Positions 17,289 through 25,788 of a stretch of DNA of 55,323 bases are shown piece after piece. A program made the translations under genes and the position numbers. This DNA is from Eubacterium sp. (GTDB taxonomy: Bacteria > Bacillota > Clostridia > Lachnospirales > Lachnospiraceae). Positions within the stretch are counted from its first letter, which is position 1. Every line of letters begins with the position of its first letter. The notes beneath the pieces were generated by a model. That model was not told the origin of the DNA, made no database searches, and worked only from the letters and a program-made list of their open reading frames with translations. The DNA lies in contig JAGBBZ010000018.1 in the NCBI GenBank assembly GCA_017938215.1, positions 1-55,323 of the forward strand. The letters are read 5' to 3'.

Positions 17289-17310
17289 GCAAAGGTAAAG
17301 AAATGTTAAA
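17289..17310 (-). promoter_or_regulatory. Candidate response-regulator operator (11-bp tandem repeats)
   Basis: On the minus strand TTTAACATTTC and TTTACCTTTGC are adjacent 11-bp direct repeats, followed by a weaker third copy. They lie between the regulator stop (17318) and the ATPase start (17227). OmpR-family regulators bind such head-to-tail repeats with one helical turn spacing. Confidence 0.45.
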
Positions 17311-17317
17311 GATTTTT

Positions 17318-17995
17318 CTATTTTGCCAGCTTAAACCCAATTCCCCAAACGGTTTCAATGTACTCCTCCTCGGTAATTTGTTTTATCTTTTTACGAATGT
17401 TACTGATATGAACATTGATGGTTTTGTCTTCGCCAATATACACGTCATCCCATGCATAATCATAGATATCCTGCTTCGAAAATACACGACTTGGATTCGC
17501 TAATAACAGCTCCAGTATTTTATATTCCTGCTTCGTTAATGCCATCTCCTCCCCCTCTACACGAGCGGAGAAATTCTCTGTATTTAGAACAAGTTTTTTA
17601 TATGTTAGCCTTTGCGAATCTTGATTTACCGCACCCGAAAAACGACGCAATTGTACGCCCACCCGCGCTACCAATTCCTCCAATTCAAAAGGCTTTGTCA
17701 TATAGTCCTCTGCCCCACAGGTCAGCAATTCAATCTTGCTATCCAAACTATCCTTTGCGGATAATATAATCACCGGAATCTCTCGTTTCTCTTTTATTTT
17801 TTTAAGAACTTCTTCGCCTGACATTCCCGGTAGCATCAAGTCCAAAACCACCAAAGCCACCTCCGGATCATTCGCATAGAGCAAGCCTTCTGTTCCCGAA
17901 AACGCCTGCAAACATGGATAATTATTTTTCACAAGGACTTCCTGTATCATATTATTGATGTTTGTGTCATCTTCCACAATTAGAATTTTTTTCAT
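17318..17995 (-). CDS. OmpR/PhoB-family response regulator
   Basis: The 225-residue regulator has a receiver domain with acidic pocket Glu8-Asp9-Asp10, phospho-acceptor Asp52 (VVLDLMLPG), Thr/Ser switch in ILSAK and Lys in MTKPFE. A winged-helix DNA-binding domain follows (TINVHISNIRKKIKQ, VWGIGFKLAK). It is the partner of the histidine kinase three genes downstream. Its ATG overlaps the stop of the 168-residue membrane protein gene by 4 nt, so the two are coupled. Confidence 0.93.
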   Translation of the reverse strand: MKKILIVEDDTNINNMIQEVLVKNNYPCLQAFSGTEGLLYANDPEVALVVLDLMLPGMSGEEVLKKIKEKREIPVIILSAKDSLDSKIELLTCGAEDYMTKPFELEELVARVGVQLRRFSGAVNQDSQRLTYKKLVLNTENFSARVEGEEMALTKQEYKILELLLANPSRVFSKQDIYDYAWDDVYIGEDKTINVHISNIRKKIKQITEEEYIETVWGIGFKLAK

Positions 17996-18498
17996 TGGTT
18001 CATCCCTTCATTTTGCATTGCTTTCCATTTCTTAATTGTTTTCCATATCACAAATCCGGTATACACTCCGCCTAACACCACACAAAGAATCCCGGCAGGA
18101 ACTGGTGAGTCCCCTCCCAGCACCTTCTCTCGTGGCGCAAATATTACAACGCATCCAAGCCCCACAAATCCCATTCCAAACACCGCCTGATAAATGGCAT
18201 GCATCACAATTCGAATTCGTCTCAGTGCTTTTTCCACTGCCTGTGTCGCAGCGTCATTTTCCATCGTTGTTTCTATTTTGGATACAGTAATAAATTGAAA
18301 TAGATTTTGAAGGAGCATCACAAGAAGAAATAGGGAAACCACCAAAAAAATCCCCCACATAACCATTCTCAGTCCTGTCTCCGAGGTATTATCCAGATTC
18401 GTCCAATTCGGTTCCAGCCGTCCCACCGCAGGAAAGAGCTGAATCAGTGCAAATCCCAAAACAATTACTTTTAATAAATATCCAGATTTCTTATTCAT
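17992..18498 (-). CDS. Small four-span membrane protein (paralogue of the upstream gene)
   Basis: The 168-residue protein has about four hydrophobic segments and a charged loop between spans 2 and 3 (TTMENDAATQAVEKALRRIR). It shares with the preceding gene an overall layout, the loop AATQAVEKAL / AATETIEQTL, the CVVIFAPRE / GIAIFAPRE motif and an Ile-Trp-Lys-Thr end. The family is not recognised. It is translationally coupled to the response regulator. It could be a sensor, an immunity factor or an accessory to the ABC exporter. Confidence 0.7.
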   Translation of the reverse strand: MNKKSGYLLKVIVLGFALIQLFPAVGRLEPNWTNLDNTSETGLRMVMWGIFLVVSLFLLVMLLQNLFQFITVSKIETTMENDAATQAVEKALRRIRIVMHAIYQAVFGMGFVGLGCVVIFAPREKVLGGDSPVPAGILCVVLGGVYTGFVIWKTIKKWKAMQNEGMNQ

Positions 18499-18516
18499 AT
18501 GTATCTCCCTTCGTAT

Positions 18517-18996
18517 TTACTTTTTCCATCCCTTGACGGTTTTCCATATAGCACTCCCCGCCCATAATCCTCCTACCACAACAAACATGCCACCAACGCC
18601 TGCCACGGACTCTCCCCCTGTCATCTCCCTTGGTGCAAATATCGCAATACCCCCAAGGACTACAAACACCACGCCAAATACCGTTTGAATGAAGGCAACA
18701 AGAATCAATAAGGTTTTCTTCAAAGTCTGCTCAATGGTTTCTGTCGCAGCTTCATCTCCCATATTCTTCTCTCTTTTCATCTCGACAATAAATCGTAACG
18801 TGCTTTGTATCATCACCACTAGGTTGATCAGTGCAATAACAAATCCCAAAATCCACACTACACGCCCCATTCCTGCTACCGGGCTGTCCGCTTCCCGTTT
18901 CAACAATTGCTCCATCTTTTCAACCACGGGAAAGGTTTGACTCAACATCACACCAGCCACTACCGCTCGAACGAAATATGGCAATCCTTTTTTCAT
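18517..18996 (-). CDS. Small four-span membrane protein, first gene of the operon
   Basis: The 159-residue membrane protein starts MKKGLPYFVR at 18996, with AAGGGG at a good distance. A GTG at 19017 would add seven residues but has no ribosome site. It has four hydrophobic segments and the IFAPRE motif shared with the next gene, a tandem duplication at roughly 30 percent identity by eye. A clear promoter lies 33 nt upstream, so it opens the six-gene operon. Confidence 0.7.
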   Translation of the reverse strand: MKKGLPYFVRAVVAGVMLSQTFPVVEKMEQLLKREADSPVAGMGRVVWILGFVIALINLVVMIQSTLRFIVEMKREKNMGDEAATETIEQTLKKTLLILVAFIQTVFGVVFVVLGGIAIFAPREMTGGESVAGVGGMFVVVGGLWAGSAIWKTVKGWKK

Positions 18997-19028
18997 AACG
19001 TTCCCCTTTCTTCCCACATATTGTACCT

Positions 19029-19057
19029 ATTATACATTACTTATGAGGATTCTGCAA
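19029..19057 (-). promoter_or_regulatory. Promoter of the two-component/ABC operon
   Basis: TTGCAG (19057-19052), 17 nt, TATAAT (19034-19029) on the minus strand, directly upstream of the 159-residue gene. Confidence 0.75.
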
Positions 19058-19064
19058 GCCATAC

Positions 19065-19096
19065 AGGGCGGTACAACCTTTCGGTCATACCGCCCT
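19065..19096 (-). other. Hairpin downstream of rplQ
   Basis: AGGGCGGTA (19065-19073) pairs with TACCGCCCT (19088-19096). It is the only strong stem after rplQ, but no T-run follows on either strand. It may be a weak terminator or a 3'-end stabilising stem. Confidence 0.5.
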
Positions 19097-19138
19097 AATA
19101 AAATGCAATATTAAGCTATGGTCTGTTGAATTTGTGTT

Positions 19139-19675
19139 TTATACAAGTTCAATTACAACTTCCATTGCAGCATCGCCCTTACGAGGTCCGATCTTGATGA
19201 TTCTTGTGTAACCACCTTTACGGTCTGCATATTTAGGAGCGATTTCGTCAAACAATTTGCTTGCAATATCAACTTTAACAGTTCCTTTTTTCTTACCTGC
19301 TGTAGTATTCGGAACTTCTGTGATACCATAAAGCATCTTGTTCATCTGACGTCTAGCGTGAATTCTGGAAGGAGCTTCTTTCTTAATCTCCTTGTCAACT
19401 GTATCAAATACAGTAACTTTCTTTCCATCTACAACTTCTTTTACACGTTTTCCGTCTTTATCTTTCTGAGCTACTTTAGCTTTCACTGTAACAGTTTCAT
19501 AGTTGTCTTTCTCGCGAACTGCAAGAGTAATCATATGCTCAGCAATTCTACGAATTTCCTTTGCTTTCGCCTCTGTAGTAACGATTTTTCCATGATAAAG
19601 AAGATTTGTTACCTGGTTACGAAGCAAGGCTTTTCTCTGGCTGGAAGTTCTTCCAAGCTTTCTATATCCTGCCAT
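19139..19675 (-). CDS. rplQ: 50S ribosomal protein L17 with internal insertion
   Basis: At 178 residues this is longer than the usual 115-130. The N-terminus [20 protein letters not shown] and the C-terminus [20 protein letters not shown] are canonical. The extra length is a Lys/Val-rich insertion at about residues 58-100 ([18 protein letters not shown]). Similar long L17 forms are, from memory, common in Lachnospiraceae. It is the last gene of the alpha operon, 17 nt after rpoA. Confidence 0.95.
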   Translation of the reverse strand: MAGYRKLGRTSSQRKALLRNQVTNLLYHGKIVTTEAKAKEIRRIAEHMITLAVREKDNYETVTVKAKVAQKDKDGKRVKEVVDGKKVTVFDTVDKEIKKEAPSRIHARRQMNKMLYGITEVPNTTAGKKKGTVKVDIASKLFDEIAPKYADRKGGYTRIIKIGPRKGDAAMEVVIELV

Positions 19676-19692
19676 TTCTATTTCCTCCTTGA

Positions 19693-20655
19693 TTAATCTT
19701 CACTTGACTTCAGTGACAATCCGAGTTCTTTCAACTTAGCAAGTACCTCTTCGAGAGATTTACGTCCCAAGTTACGAACTTTCATCATATCATCAGCTGT
19801 TTTATTTGTGAGTTCTTCTACCGTATTGATTCCTGCTCTCTTCAAACAGTTGTAGGAACGAACGGACAACTCCAGCTCATCGATATTGAGTTCAAGAACC
19901 TTAACGGATTCATCCTCTTCCTTCTCCACGATAACCTCAGCCATCTTAGCTTTCTCAGACAAGTCAATAAATGTGTTCAAATGCTCACTCATAACTTTTG
20001 CCGCAAGACTGATTGCCTCGTCTGGCTCAAGCGTACCATTTGTAAATACATCCAATGTCAATTTGTCAAAGTCAGTAATCTGACCAACTCGTGTGTTTTC
20101 GATTGAGATATTTACTCGCTCAATTGGAGTAAATATGGAATCAATTGGAATAACGTCGATCGCCATTTCTTCTCTCTTGTTCTTATCAGAACTTACATAT
20201 CCACGACCGTTTACAACAGTCATTTCTATGTAGAGCTTACAGTCAGCTCCACCATTCAATGTAGCGATGACCTGATCCTGATTAATAATCTCAAGATCAG
20301 CATCGCATTTGATATCTGCTGCTGTAACTACGCCCTCGCCGTGAGCATCAATATACATTGTCTTTGTCTCGCTCAAGTTATCACTATTGTTCTTGATTGC
20401 AAGACTCTTGATGTTCATCACAATTTCAGTCACATCTTCTTTTACACCTGGGATTGCACTAAATTCATGCACAACACCATCAATTTTGATGTGGCTTACT
20501 GCTGTTCCTGGCAAAGATGAGAGCATAATTCGTCTCAAAGAATTACCCAAAGTTGTTCCGTATCCTCTTTCAAGTGGTTCTACTACAAAACGTCCATATT
20601 TCTTATCTTCAGAAATTTCTGCAATTTCAATTCTAGGCTTTTCAAATTCAAACAC
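19693..20655 (-). CDS. rpoA: DNA-directed RNA polymerase alpha subunit
   Basis: The 320-residue subunit has the N-terminal dimerisation domain ([19 protein letters not shown]) and the C-terminal domain ([29 protein letters not shown]) that contacts UP elements and activators. The linker is acidic. It lies between rpsD and rplQ, as usual. Confidence 0.98.
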   Translation of the reverse strand: MFEFEKPRIEIAEISEDKKYGRFVVEPLERGYGTTLGNSLRRIMLSSLPGTAVSHIKIDGVVHEFSAIPGVKEDVTEIVMNIKSLAIKNNSDNLSETKTMYIDAHGEGVVTAADIKCDADLEIINQDQVIATLNGGADCKLYIEMTVVNGRGYVSSDKNKREEMAIDVIPIDSIFTPIERVNISIENTRVGQITDFDKLTLDVFTNGTLEPDEAISLAAKVMSEHLNTFIDLSEKAKMAEVIVEKEEDESVKVLELNIDELELSVRSYNCLKRAGINTVEELTNKTADDMMKVRNLGRKSLEEVLAKLKELGLSLKSSED

Positions 20656-20684
20656 TCTAGGACCCTCCTTTTGGGTTTAGTTAA

Positions 20685-21278
20685 TTACTTGGAGTACAAC
20701 TCGACGATAAGCACTTCGTTTACAGGTACATCAATCTCAGCTCTTGTAGGAACCTGTGTAATTGTTCCTTTGAGATTTTCATGGTCAGCCTCTAACCAAG
20801 CTGGCACCATACGGGAACCTGTAACTTCAAGAATATCTTTGTATCTCTGTGCTCCCTTGAATTTTTCTTTGATTTCGATAACGTCACCGGCTTTTACCTG
20901 ATAAGAAGGAATGTTAACCGTTTTACCATTTACCGTTACATGCTTATGGTCAACGATCTGTCTTGCTTCTTTTCTTGTTCTACCATAACCAAGACGGAAC
21001 ATTACGTTGTCAAGTCTCAGCTCAAGGAGAATCATAAGGTTTTCACCAACTGTACCGTATTTCAATTTCTGAGCCTTTGCAAAATAGTTACGGAAAGGCT
21101 TCTCAAGTACACCATATATAAATTTAGCTTTCTGTTTCTCTTTCAACTGCATACCGTACTCACTGAGTTTTCTTCCGGTTCTTGCACTTCTATTAGATTT
21201 CTTATCGATTCCAAGATATACTGGATCAAGATCAAGAGATCTACATCTTTTCAAAACAGGCGTCATATCTCTAGCCAT
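20685..21278 (-). CDS. rpsD: 30S ribosomal protein S4
   Basis: The 197-residue primary 16S-binding protein has an S4 RNA-binding fold with RLDNVMFRLGYGRTRKEARQ and the VNGKTVNIPSYQVK segment. The start MARDMTPVLKRCRSLDLDPV lacks the zinc cysteines of some S4 proteins. Having rpsD in the alpha operon is normal for Clostridia. Confidence 0.97.
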   Translation of the reverse strand: MARDMTPVLKRCRSLDLDPVYLGIDKKSNRSARTGRKLSEYGMQLKEKQKAKFIYGVLEKPFRNYFAKAQKLKYGTVGENLMILLELRLDNVMFRLGYGRTRKEARQIVDHKHVTVNGKTVNIPSYQVKAGDVIEIKEKFKGAQRYKDILEVTGSRMVPAWLEADHENLKGTITQVPTRAEIDVPVNEVLIVELYSK

Positions 21279-21298
21279 TTTAATTCCTCCTAATCAAA

Positions 21299-21694
21299 TT
21301 AAACTCTTCTACGTTTCGGTGGTCTACAACCATTGTGTGGAACTGGTGTTACGTCCTGGATACTTGTTACTTCGATTCCGCAAGCCTGAATTGCACGGAT
21401 TGCAGCTTCTCTACCTGAACCAGGTCCTTTTACCATTACCTCTACTGATTTCAAACCATGTGGCAATGCTGCCTTTGCTGCTGTCTCAGCAGCCATCTGA
21501 GCAGCGTATGGAGTGGATTTTCTAGAACCTCTGAATCCAAGTCCACCTGCACTTGCCCAGGAAATAGCATTTCCCTGCATGTCGGTCAGTGTTACGATTG
21601 TATTATTAAAAGATGACTGAATGTGCGCTTGTCCGCGGTCAATATTCTTTTTGACACGCTTCTTTGTCACTTTTTTTGCAACTTTCTTAGCCAT
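21299..21694 (-). CDS. rpsK: 30S ribosomal protein S11
   Basis: The 131-residue platform protein shows [18 protein letters not shown] and [15 protein letters not shown] at 21694 is chosen because AGGAGG is 8 nt upstream; a TTG two codons earlier is rejected. It is followed 20 nt later by rpsD. Confidence 0.97.
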   Translation of the reverse strand: MAKKVAKKVTKKRVKKNIDRGQAHIQSSFNNTIVTLTDMQGNAISWASAGGLGFRGSRKSTPYAAQMAAETAAKAALPHGLKSVEVMVKGPGSGREAAIRAIQACGIEVTSIQDVTPVPHNGCRPPKRRRV

Positions 21695-21749
21695 TGACAA
21701 AACCTCCTAAATTATTTTCCTTAATTTGCACACGTCTTTTGTGCTTAAT

Positions 21750-21789
21750 GAAGTTGCGCAGCAACTTCCAATGAAATTCGAAGAATTTC
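21750..21789. repeat. Two perfect micro-hairpins between rpsM and rpsK
   Basis: GAAGTTGC-gca-GCAACTTC (21750-21768) and GAAATTC-gaa-GAATTTC (21773-21789). Both are perfect stems with 3-nt loops. The second touches the rpsM stop codon. Confidence 0.6.
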
Positions 21790-22157
21790 TATTTCTTCTT
21801 ATTTGCTACTGTACGCTTAGGACCTTTTCTTGTTCTAGCGTTTGTCTTTGTCTTCTGTCCACGAACTGGAAGACCTTTTCTGTGACGGATTCCTCTGTAG
21901 CATCCGATTTCCTGTAATCTCTTGATGTTCAAAGCTACTTCTCTACGAAGATCACCCTCAACAGTCTGAGTTCTGTCAATAACGTCACGGATTTTAGCAA
22001 CATCGTCGTCGCTCAAATCTTTACAACGAATGTCTGGATCTACGTTTGCCTCTGCCAAGATACGCTTGGAGCTTGCAACGCCGATACCGTAAATATAGGT
22101 AAGACCTATCTCTACACGTTTTTCTCTTGGTAAATCTACACCACTGATACGAGCCAT
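21789..22157 (-). CDS. rpsM: 30S ribosomal protein S13
   Basis: The 122-residue head protein has [20 protein letters not shown] and the tail [20 protein letters not shown], which reaches the tRNA sites. The normal gene order is rpmJ-rpsM-rpsK, but here a 393-nt hairpin-rich spacer separates it from rpmJ. Confidence 0.97.
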   Translation of the reverse strand: MARISGVDLPREKRVEIGLTYIYGIGVASSKRILAEANVDPDIRCKDLSDDDVAKIRDVIDRTQTVEGDLRREVALNIKRLQEIGCYRGIRHRKGLPVRGQKTKTNARTRKGPKRTVANKKK

Positions 22158-22204
22158 GTGTATTTACACCTCCATTAAAATTTTGAAAAATAAATTGTAA
22201 CTAA

Positions 22205-22535
22205 GAGTTTGCATTAGCAAATCTCATTTGTAGAAGAAGCTTTGCTTCACTTCTCCTTGTTACGGAATCTCCGTTCCGCTCACATGTTGAAGAAGCTTTG
22301 CTTCTTCTGAGGAACTTTCTTCGCAAGTTCCTTGCAGCCGCTTTAAATCACAACAGCATTACAAACCAAGAACCACTTTCTTCTCTACTTATTATAGAAG
22401 AAACTCTGTGGAGAAAAATTTGCAACACCTTTTGTTGCGATATCACAGTCCCCATAATGACGGTAATGGGGGTTCTGTAACACAGAAAGCAAGACTTATA
22501 TAAGCACGAAAAGAACCTAAAGGTCCCCTTTAGGT
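22205..22535. repeat. Array of short perfect hairpins in the rpmJ-rpsM spacer
   Basis: The 393-nt spacer contains no gene. It is packed with short inverted repeats: TTTGC-atta-GCAAA (22208-22221), GAAGC-ttt-GCTTC (22236-22248), GAAGAAGC-ttt-GCTTCTTC (22289-22307), GGAACTT/AAGTTCC (22311-22331), GCAACA/TGTTGC (22422-22438), CCCCAT/ATGGGG (22450-22471) and ACCTAAAGG-tcc-CCTTTAGGT (22515-22535). Ordinary spacers in this cluster are 10-30 nt. Confidence 0.75.
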
Positions 22536-22550
22536 CTCTCTGATATATTC

Positions 22551-22664
22551 TTAGCCCTGTCTTTGTTTGTGTTTTGGATTCTCACAGATTACTCTGATAC
22601 GACCCTTTCTTTTAATAACTTTGCATTTCTCGCAAATTGGTTTTACTGATGATCTAACCTTCAC
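22551..22664 (-). CDS. rpmJ: 50S ribosomal protein L36
   Basis: This 37-residue protein reads (M)[18 protein letters not shown] and onward, with zinc ligands Cys11, Cys14, Cys27 and His32. It starts at GTG 22664 with AAGGAGG 8 nt upstream. It is normally next to infA; here about 5.8 kb of other genes lie between them. Confidence 0.95.
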   Translation of the reverse strand: MKVRSSVKPICEKCKVIKRKGRIRVICENPKHKQRQG

Positions 22665-22757
22665 AGTAATAACCTCCTTTCACATGGTTGACATGTTTTT
22701 TGCAAATGCCTGATTTTTCAGACACTTCGACCCTCATCAAACGAGCGTCCATTGATG

Positions 22758-22786
22758 ATTATAACACGGGAATTGTAGGAATGCAA
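22758..22786 (-). promoter_or_regulatory. Promoter of the rpmJ-rplQ (alpha) unit
   Basis: TTGCAT (22786-22781), 17 nt, TATAAT (22763-22758) on the minus strand, about 95 nt upstream of rpmJ. It lets the alpha operon be transcribed independently of the interrupted spc operon. Confidence 0.8.
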
Positions 22787-22796
22787 GCACTTTTTT

Positions 22797-23420
22797 TCAT
22801 TTTTGTGTTGCTTTTTCGATTAGTACCGTTTTCCCTTCAAACGCAAATCCATACTTATATATTCGCTCAGCTGGAACTCCTTTGGTAAGAAGCGATGCAT
22901 CGTAGTGCTTTTCTTCAATCTGCTCAAGTGCCGCCTTGGCAGTAGCGCGCAAGTCTTTTTCGTCCTCCTCGTCTCTAACTTTGAACTCGAGAATTACTGC
23001 AGAATGTTTCTTCACATCCTTCGGTTCGATTATCACATCATATCTTCCAAAACCACTTTCTCGATTGGACGTAACAATATAATCCTTTTGAAGTTCTACC
23101 ATTAATCCTAGCACGAACCCATGATAAAATCGCTCTGGCTCTTGCCCGGAAGGACGTTTCCCGGTATCAAAGTAACTAAAAATCGTTAACGCTACACGAT
23201 TCATGTAAACATTCATCGCTTTTCGGTCCCCCATGAGCATCGCCTTCACAAAGTCATTGTAATCCGCATTCGTTTTCTTAAACCATGTACGAACCATCCC
23301 CTCAAACATAATCCTGACTTCCCTGTTGGTAATGGCTAATTCATAGTGTACTTCTTCTCCGTCCTCTAAAACTTTCCAGTCTTCATATTGGATTACTTTC
23401 AAATATCCACTGGAACCCAT
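22797..23420 (-). pseudogene. C-terminal PD-(D/E)XK nuclease part of a split AAA/nuclease gene
   Basis: The 207-codon frame carries the second half of an AAA-ATPase-like/PD-(D/E)XK family protein. The family sequence resumes at SGYLKVIQYEDWKV, and the nuclease core is intact: Asp in GRYDVIIEP and Glu-x-Lys in VILEFKV. It overlaps the N-terminal fragment by 22 nt in another frame. Its own ATG at 23420 has only a weak GGGG upstream, so independent translation is possible but doubtful. Confidence 0.75.
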
Positions 23421-24448
23421 AAATGATTGCCCCGTAACAATTCTTCAAATTGCTTCTTGATGGCACCATTTCCTTCTCGGATCAGTTTTCCAACCAGACG
23501 ATTGGGACTGGTGTTAGCCCAGTAAGCCTTGACATTTCCTGTGTCCAAAAAATTCAGAATCGACCATGGATTATAGATATCCGTATGCGTTCCAAAGGTA
23601 AATCCATCGTACCACTCTTTCACTCTTTGCTTTTCCGTCTCCAACCCACACTCATCCAACGCTCCAAACACTTCTTCTTCCGTAAACCCGAAAGCAGTGG
23701 CATATTCATCGGAAGTGGTTGTAACTACCTTTAGATTATTTAAGTCCGAAAAGATAGACTCTTTACTGACTCGTGTTATCCCTATCATAATTCCACGCGC
23801 CAGCCATGGATTCGTCTTAAATGTAGAGTTAAACATGCTCCTGGTAAATGCCACCAATTCATCCCAAAATCCGTTCACATACGCTTCCTGCATCGGCGTG
23901 TCATATTCGTCAAGGAGAATGATTACTTTCTGACCGTAGTAACGATACAAATAATCGGATAGGTTGTGAAGCGCCATGGTGGCATCCACTTCACTCATGC
24001 CTGCATTGATTCTTTCAAAAAACTCTTTTTCTGTGTCATATAGCAAATCGCTTTCCAACAAAAAAGCATTCTGGGCATACAATCCAATTAATATTTGATA
24101 AATCTTTTCTTTTGTCGCTTCAAAACTCATCTCCTTTACGTTGGCAAAGGAAAGATTAATCACTGGATGGGTTCCTTGAAGCTCTCTGTACTTCTCGTCT
24201 TCCCATATGGAAAGCCCCTCAAAAACATCCCCCTTCCCTGCGTAATCCACAGAAAAGAAACGATTTATCATGTTCATATTCAAGGTTTTTCCAAAGCGAC
24301 GTGGACGAGCAATCAAAGTTACGTCATCGCCGCTTTCCCACCACTCCTTGATAAAAGATGTTTTGGCGATATAAAATAGATTATCTTGAATCAGTTTTTC
24401 AAAATCTTGGACTCCGATTCCTACCGTTCTTGCCACGCTCTTCACCAC
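23399..24448 (-). pseudogene. N-terminal AAA-ATPase part of a split AAA/nuclease gene
   Basis: The 349-codon frame holds the ATPase half typical of these one-piece proteins of about 550 residues: ARPRRFGKTLNMNMI (P-loop variant), VIILLDEYDTPMQEAY (Walker B) and IGITRVSKESIFSDLNN. It ends with GNHLWVPVDI and stop where the family continues for roughly 30 more residues before the nuclease half. A short deletion plus frameshift is the likeliest cause. The start is probably GTG at 24448. The family's role is unknown, although it is abundant in gut anaerobes and resembles mobile or defence-linked genes. Confidence 0.78.
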
Positions 24449-24471
24449 ACTGTCATTCGCTAATATCCTTT

Positions 24472-24499
24472 AGTATAACAGTTTGCAAAGAATTAACAA
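24472..24499 (-). promoter_or_regulatory. Promoter of the split AAA/nuclease gene
   Basis: TTGTTA (24499-24494), 16 nt, TATACT (24477-24472) on the minus strand, just upstream of the fragment start. Confidence 0.5.
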
Positions 24500-24523
24500 C
24501 TGTATCTCTAGGACTTTATAAAC

Positions 24524-24556
24524 GAAGAAGCGGATCCATAATGAATCCACTTCTTC
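24524..24556 (-). terminator. Terminator after the LRR-protein gene
   Basis: GAAGAAG (24524-24530) pairs with CTTCTTC (24550-24556), with GGAT/AATCC continuing inside. On the minus strand the stem is followed by a short T-run. The repeat unit at 24588-24605 lies between it and the gene. Confidence 0.6.
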
Positions 24557-24587
24557 TTTCCTTATTCTCTTTCTTATCCGTAGGCAA

Positions 24588-24605
24588 GCATCTTGTCGCT
24601 TCGCG
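24588..24605 (+). repeat. Copy of the dispersed GCATCTTGYCGCTTCGCG repeat
   Basis: This 18-bp unit matches 28195-28212 at 17 of 18 positions in the same orientation, and most of it recurs at 28303-28317. The copies flank the two secreted-protein genes. Confidence 0.6.
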
Positions 24606-24624
24606 TTATCCACTGATAGAAATC

Positions 24625-25776
24625 TTACGCATGTACGGCAACCTTGCATTTTCCCATCCAACTACGATATTCCATATCTACGTCCCAGTTATATTCATCC
24701 AAACCCGAAATTTCAAAATAGTACGTTCGTCCCGGTTCCAGACCTTTTATAACTGCTTTTCCTTTATTCTTGTAGACGAATTTTTCTCTGTAATTTTTCA
24801 TATCCTTAGAAGCCGAATATCGAATCACATGTTCCGTATAGCGAACCTTCGCCTCACTACCATCAAATGTCAGCGTAGCTGTTCCTGTCTTATTGCTTTT
24901 TACCTTGTACTTGTACCACGTGGCATAAAATTCAGCTTTTTTGTCGCCAATTTCGATTTTTGTCATGGGATGATACATATGTGTACTCCAGCCCATAAAC
25001 ACATATCCTTTTCGCTTCACACAGTTTGGAAGTTTCACTTCCGAGCCAAAGCGAAAGTACTTCGGTAATTTCCCAGTGGCTGTTCCCCCCATTAAATGCC
25101 ACTTGATGGGGATTTTCTTCGCTATTGCCTTTCCTGTTTTTCCAGGCGGAATCGTTCTTGTTTTTTTCTTTCCCACTTTCCATGTGATATACTTTGAATA
25201 CCATATCATTTCACAGGAGACTTTGGAACGGTTTACGACCGTGCGCAGTGCAGGACAATCCCGAACTGCATATACATTCCAACTGATTAAAGATACTGGT
25301 AGAACGATTTTTTTTAAACGATAGCATTGACTAAATGTACTATCTCCAATTTCTGTTACTGAATCTGGAAGAATTACTTGTTTTAAATTTTCACATCCAG
25401 AAAATGCACTATTACCTATTATCTTTAAATTATTACCAAATTTGACGTTTTCAAGATGTTCATTACTTGCAAATGCACCTTCCTGAATTTCAACTAACGT
25501 ATTGGGAAGAACAATCTCTTCCACTGATAATCGATATAACTGAGCGGATGTACGTATTTTTGTAACACCTTCCTTAATGATTAGTTTTTCAACTTTTAAT
25601 TTCTTGATTTTGTCTTCGTAGTTCAGCCAGGCTTTCAACTCCCCATTCCCCGATATCACAAGCGTATCTCCATCTATCACATCGTATGTCATCGTACCTG
25701 CTGCGCAAACAACCTCTGGAGAAGCACAAAAAAGAAACAACACAAAGAATATGGACACTATTATAGTCTTTTTCAT
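24625..25776 (-). CDS. Secreted leucine-rich-repeat (BspA-type) protein with InlB-like repeat
   Basis: The 383-residue protein has a signal peptide (KKTIIVSIFFVLFLFCAS, cleavage near VCAAG). LRR_5 repeats follow (about residues 70-175; EIVLPNTLVEIQEGAF, QVILPDSVTEIGDSTF). One Listeria-Bacteroides type repeat (GGTATGKLPK to AEFYATW) and a fibronectin-III-like end (VIKGLEPGRTYYFEISG) complete it. No sortase motif or anchor is seen, so it may be released or held by another surface protein. It lies 12 nt after the 723-residue gene, so the two form an operon placed inside the ribosomal cluster. Confidence 0.82.
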   Translation of the reverse strand: MKKTIIVSIFFVLFLFCASPEVVCAAGTMTYDVIDGDTLVISGNGELKAWLNYEDKIKKLKVEKLIIKEGVTKIRTSAQLYRLSVEEIVLPNTLVEIQEGAFASNEHLENVKFGNNLKIIGNSAFSGCENLKQVILPDSVTEIGDSTFSQCYRLKKIVLPVSLISWNVYAVRDCPALRTVVNRSKVSCEMIWYSKYITWKVGKKKTRTIPPGKTGKAIAKKIPIKWHLMGGTATGKLPKYFRFGSEVKLPNCVKRKGYVFMGWSTHMYHPMTKIEIGDKKAEFYATWYKYKVKSNKTGTATLTFDGSEAKVRYTEHVIRYSASKDMKNYREKFVYKNKGKAVIKGLEPGRTYYFEISGLDEYNWDVDMEYRSWMGKCKVAVHA

Positions 25777-25788
25777 AATTGTTCTCCT

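Noticed and set aside
23399-23420. Programmed ribosomal frameshift joining the two halves of the AAA/nuclease gene
   Set aside because: There is no slippery heptamer or downstream structure, and family sequence appears to be missing at the joint, so a deletion is more likely.
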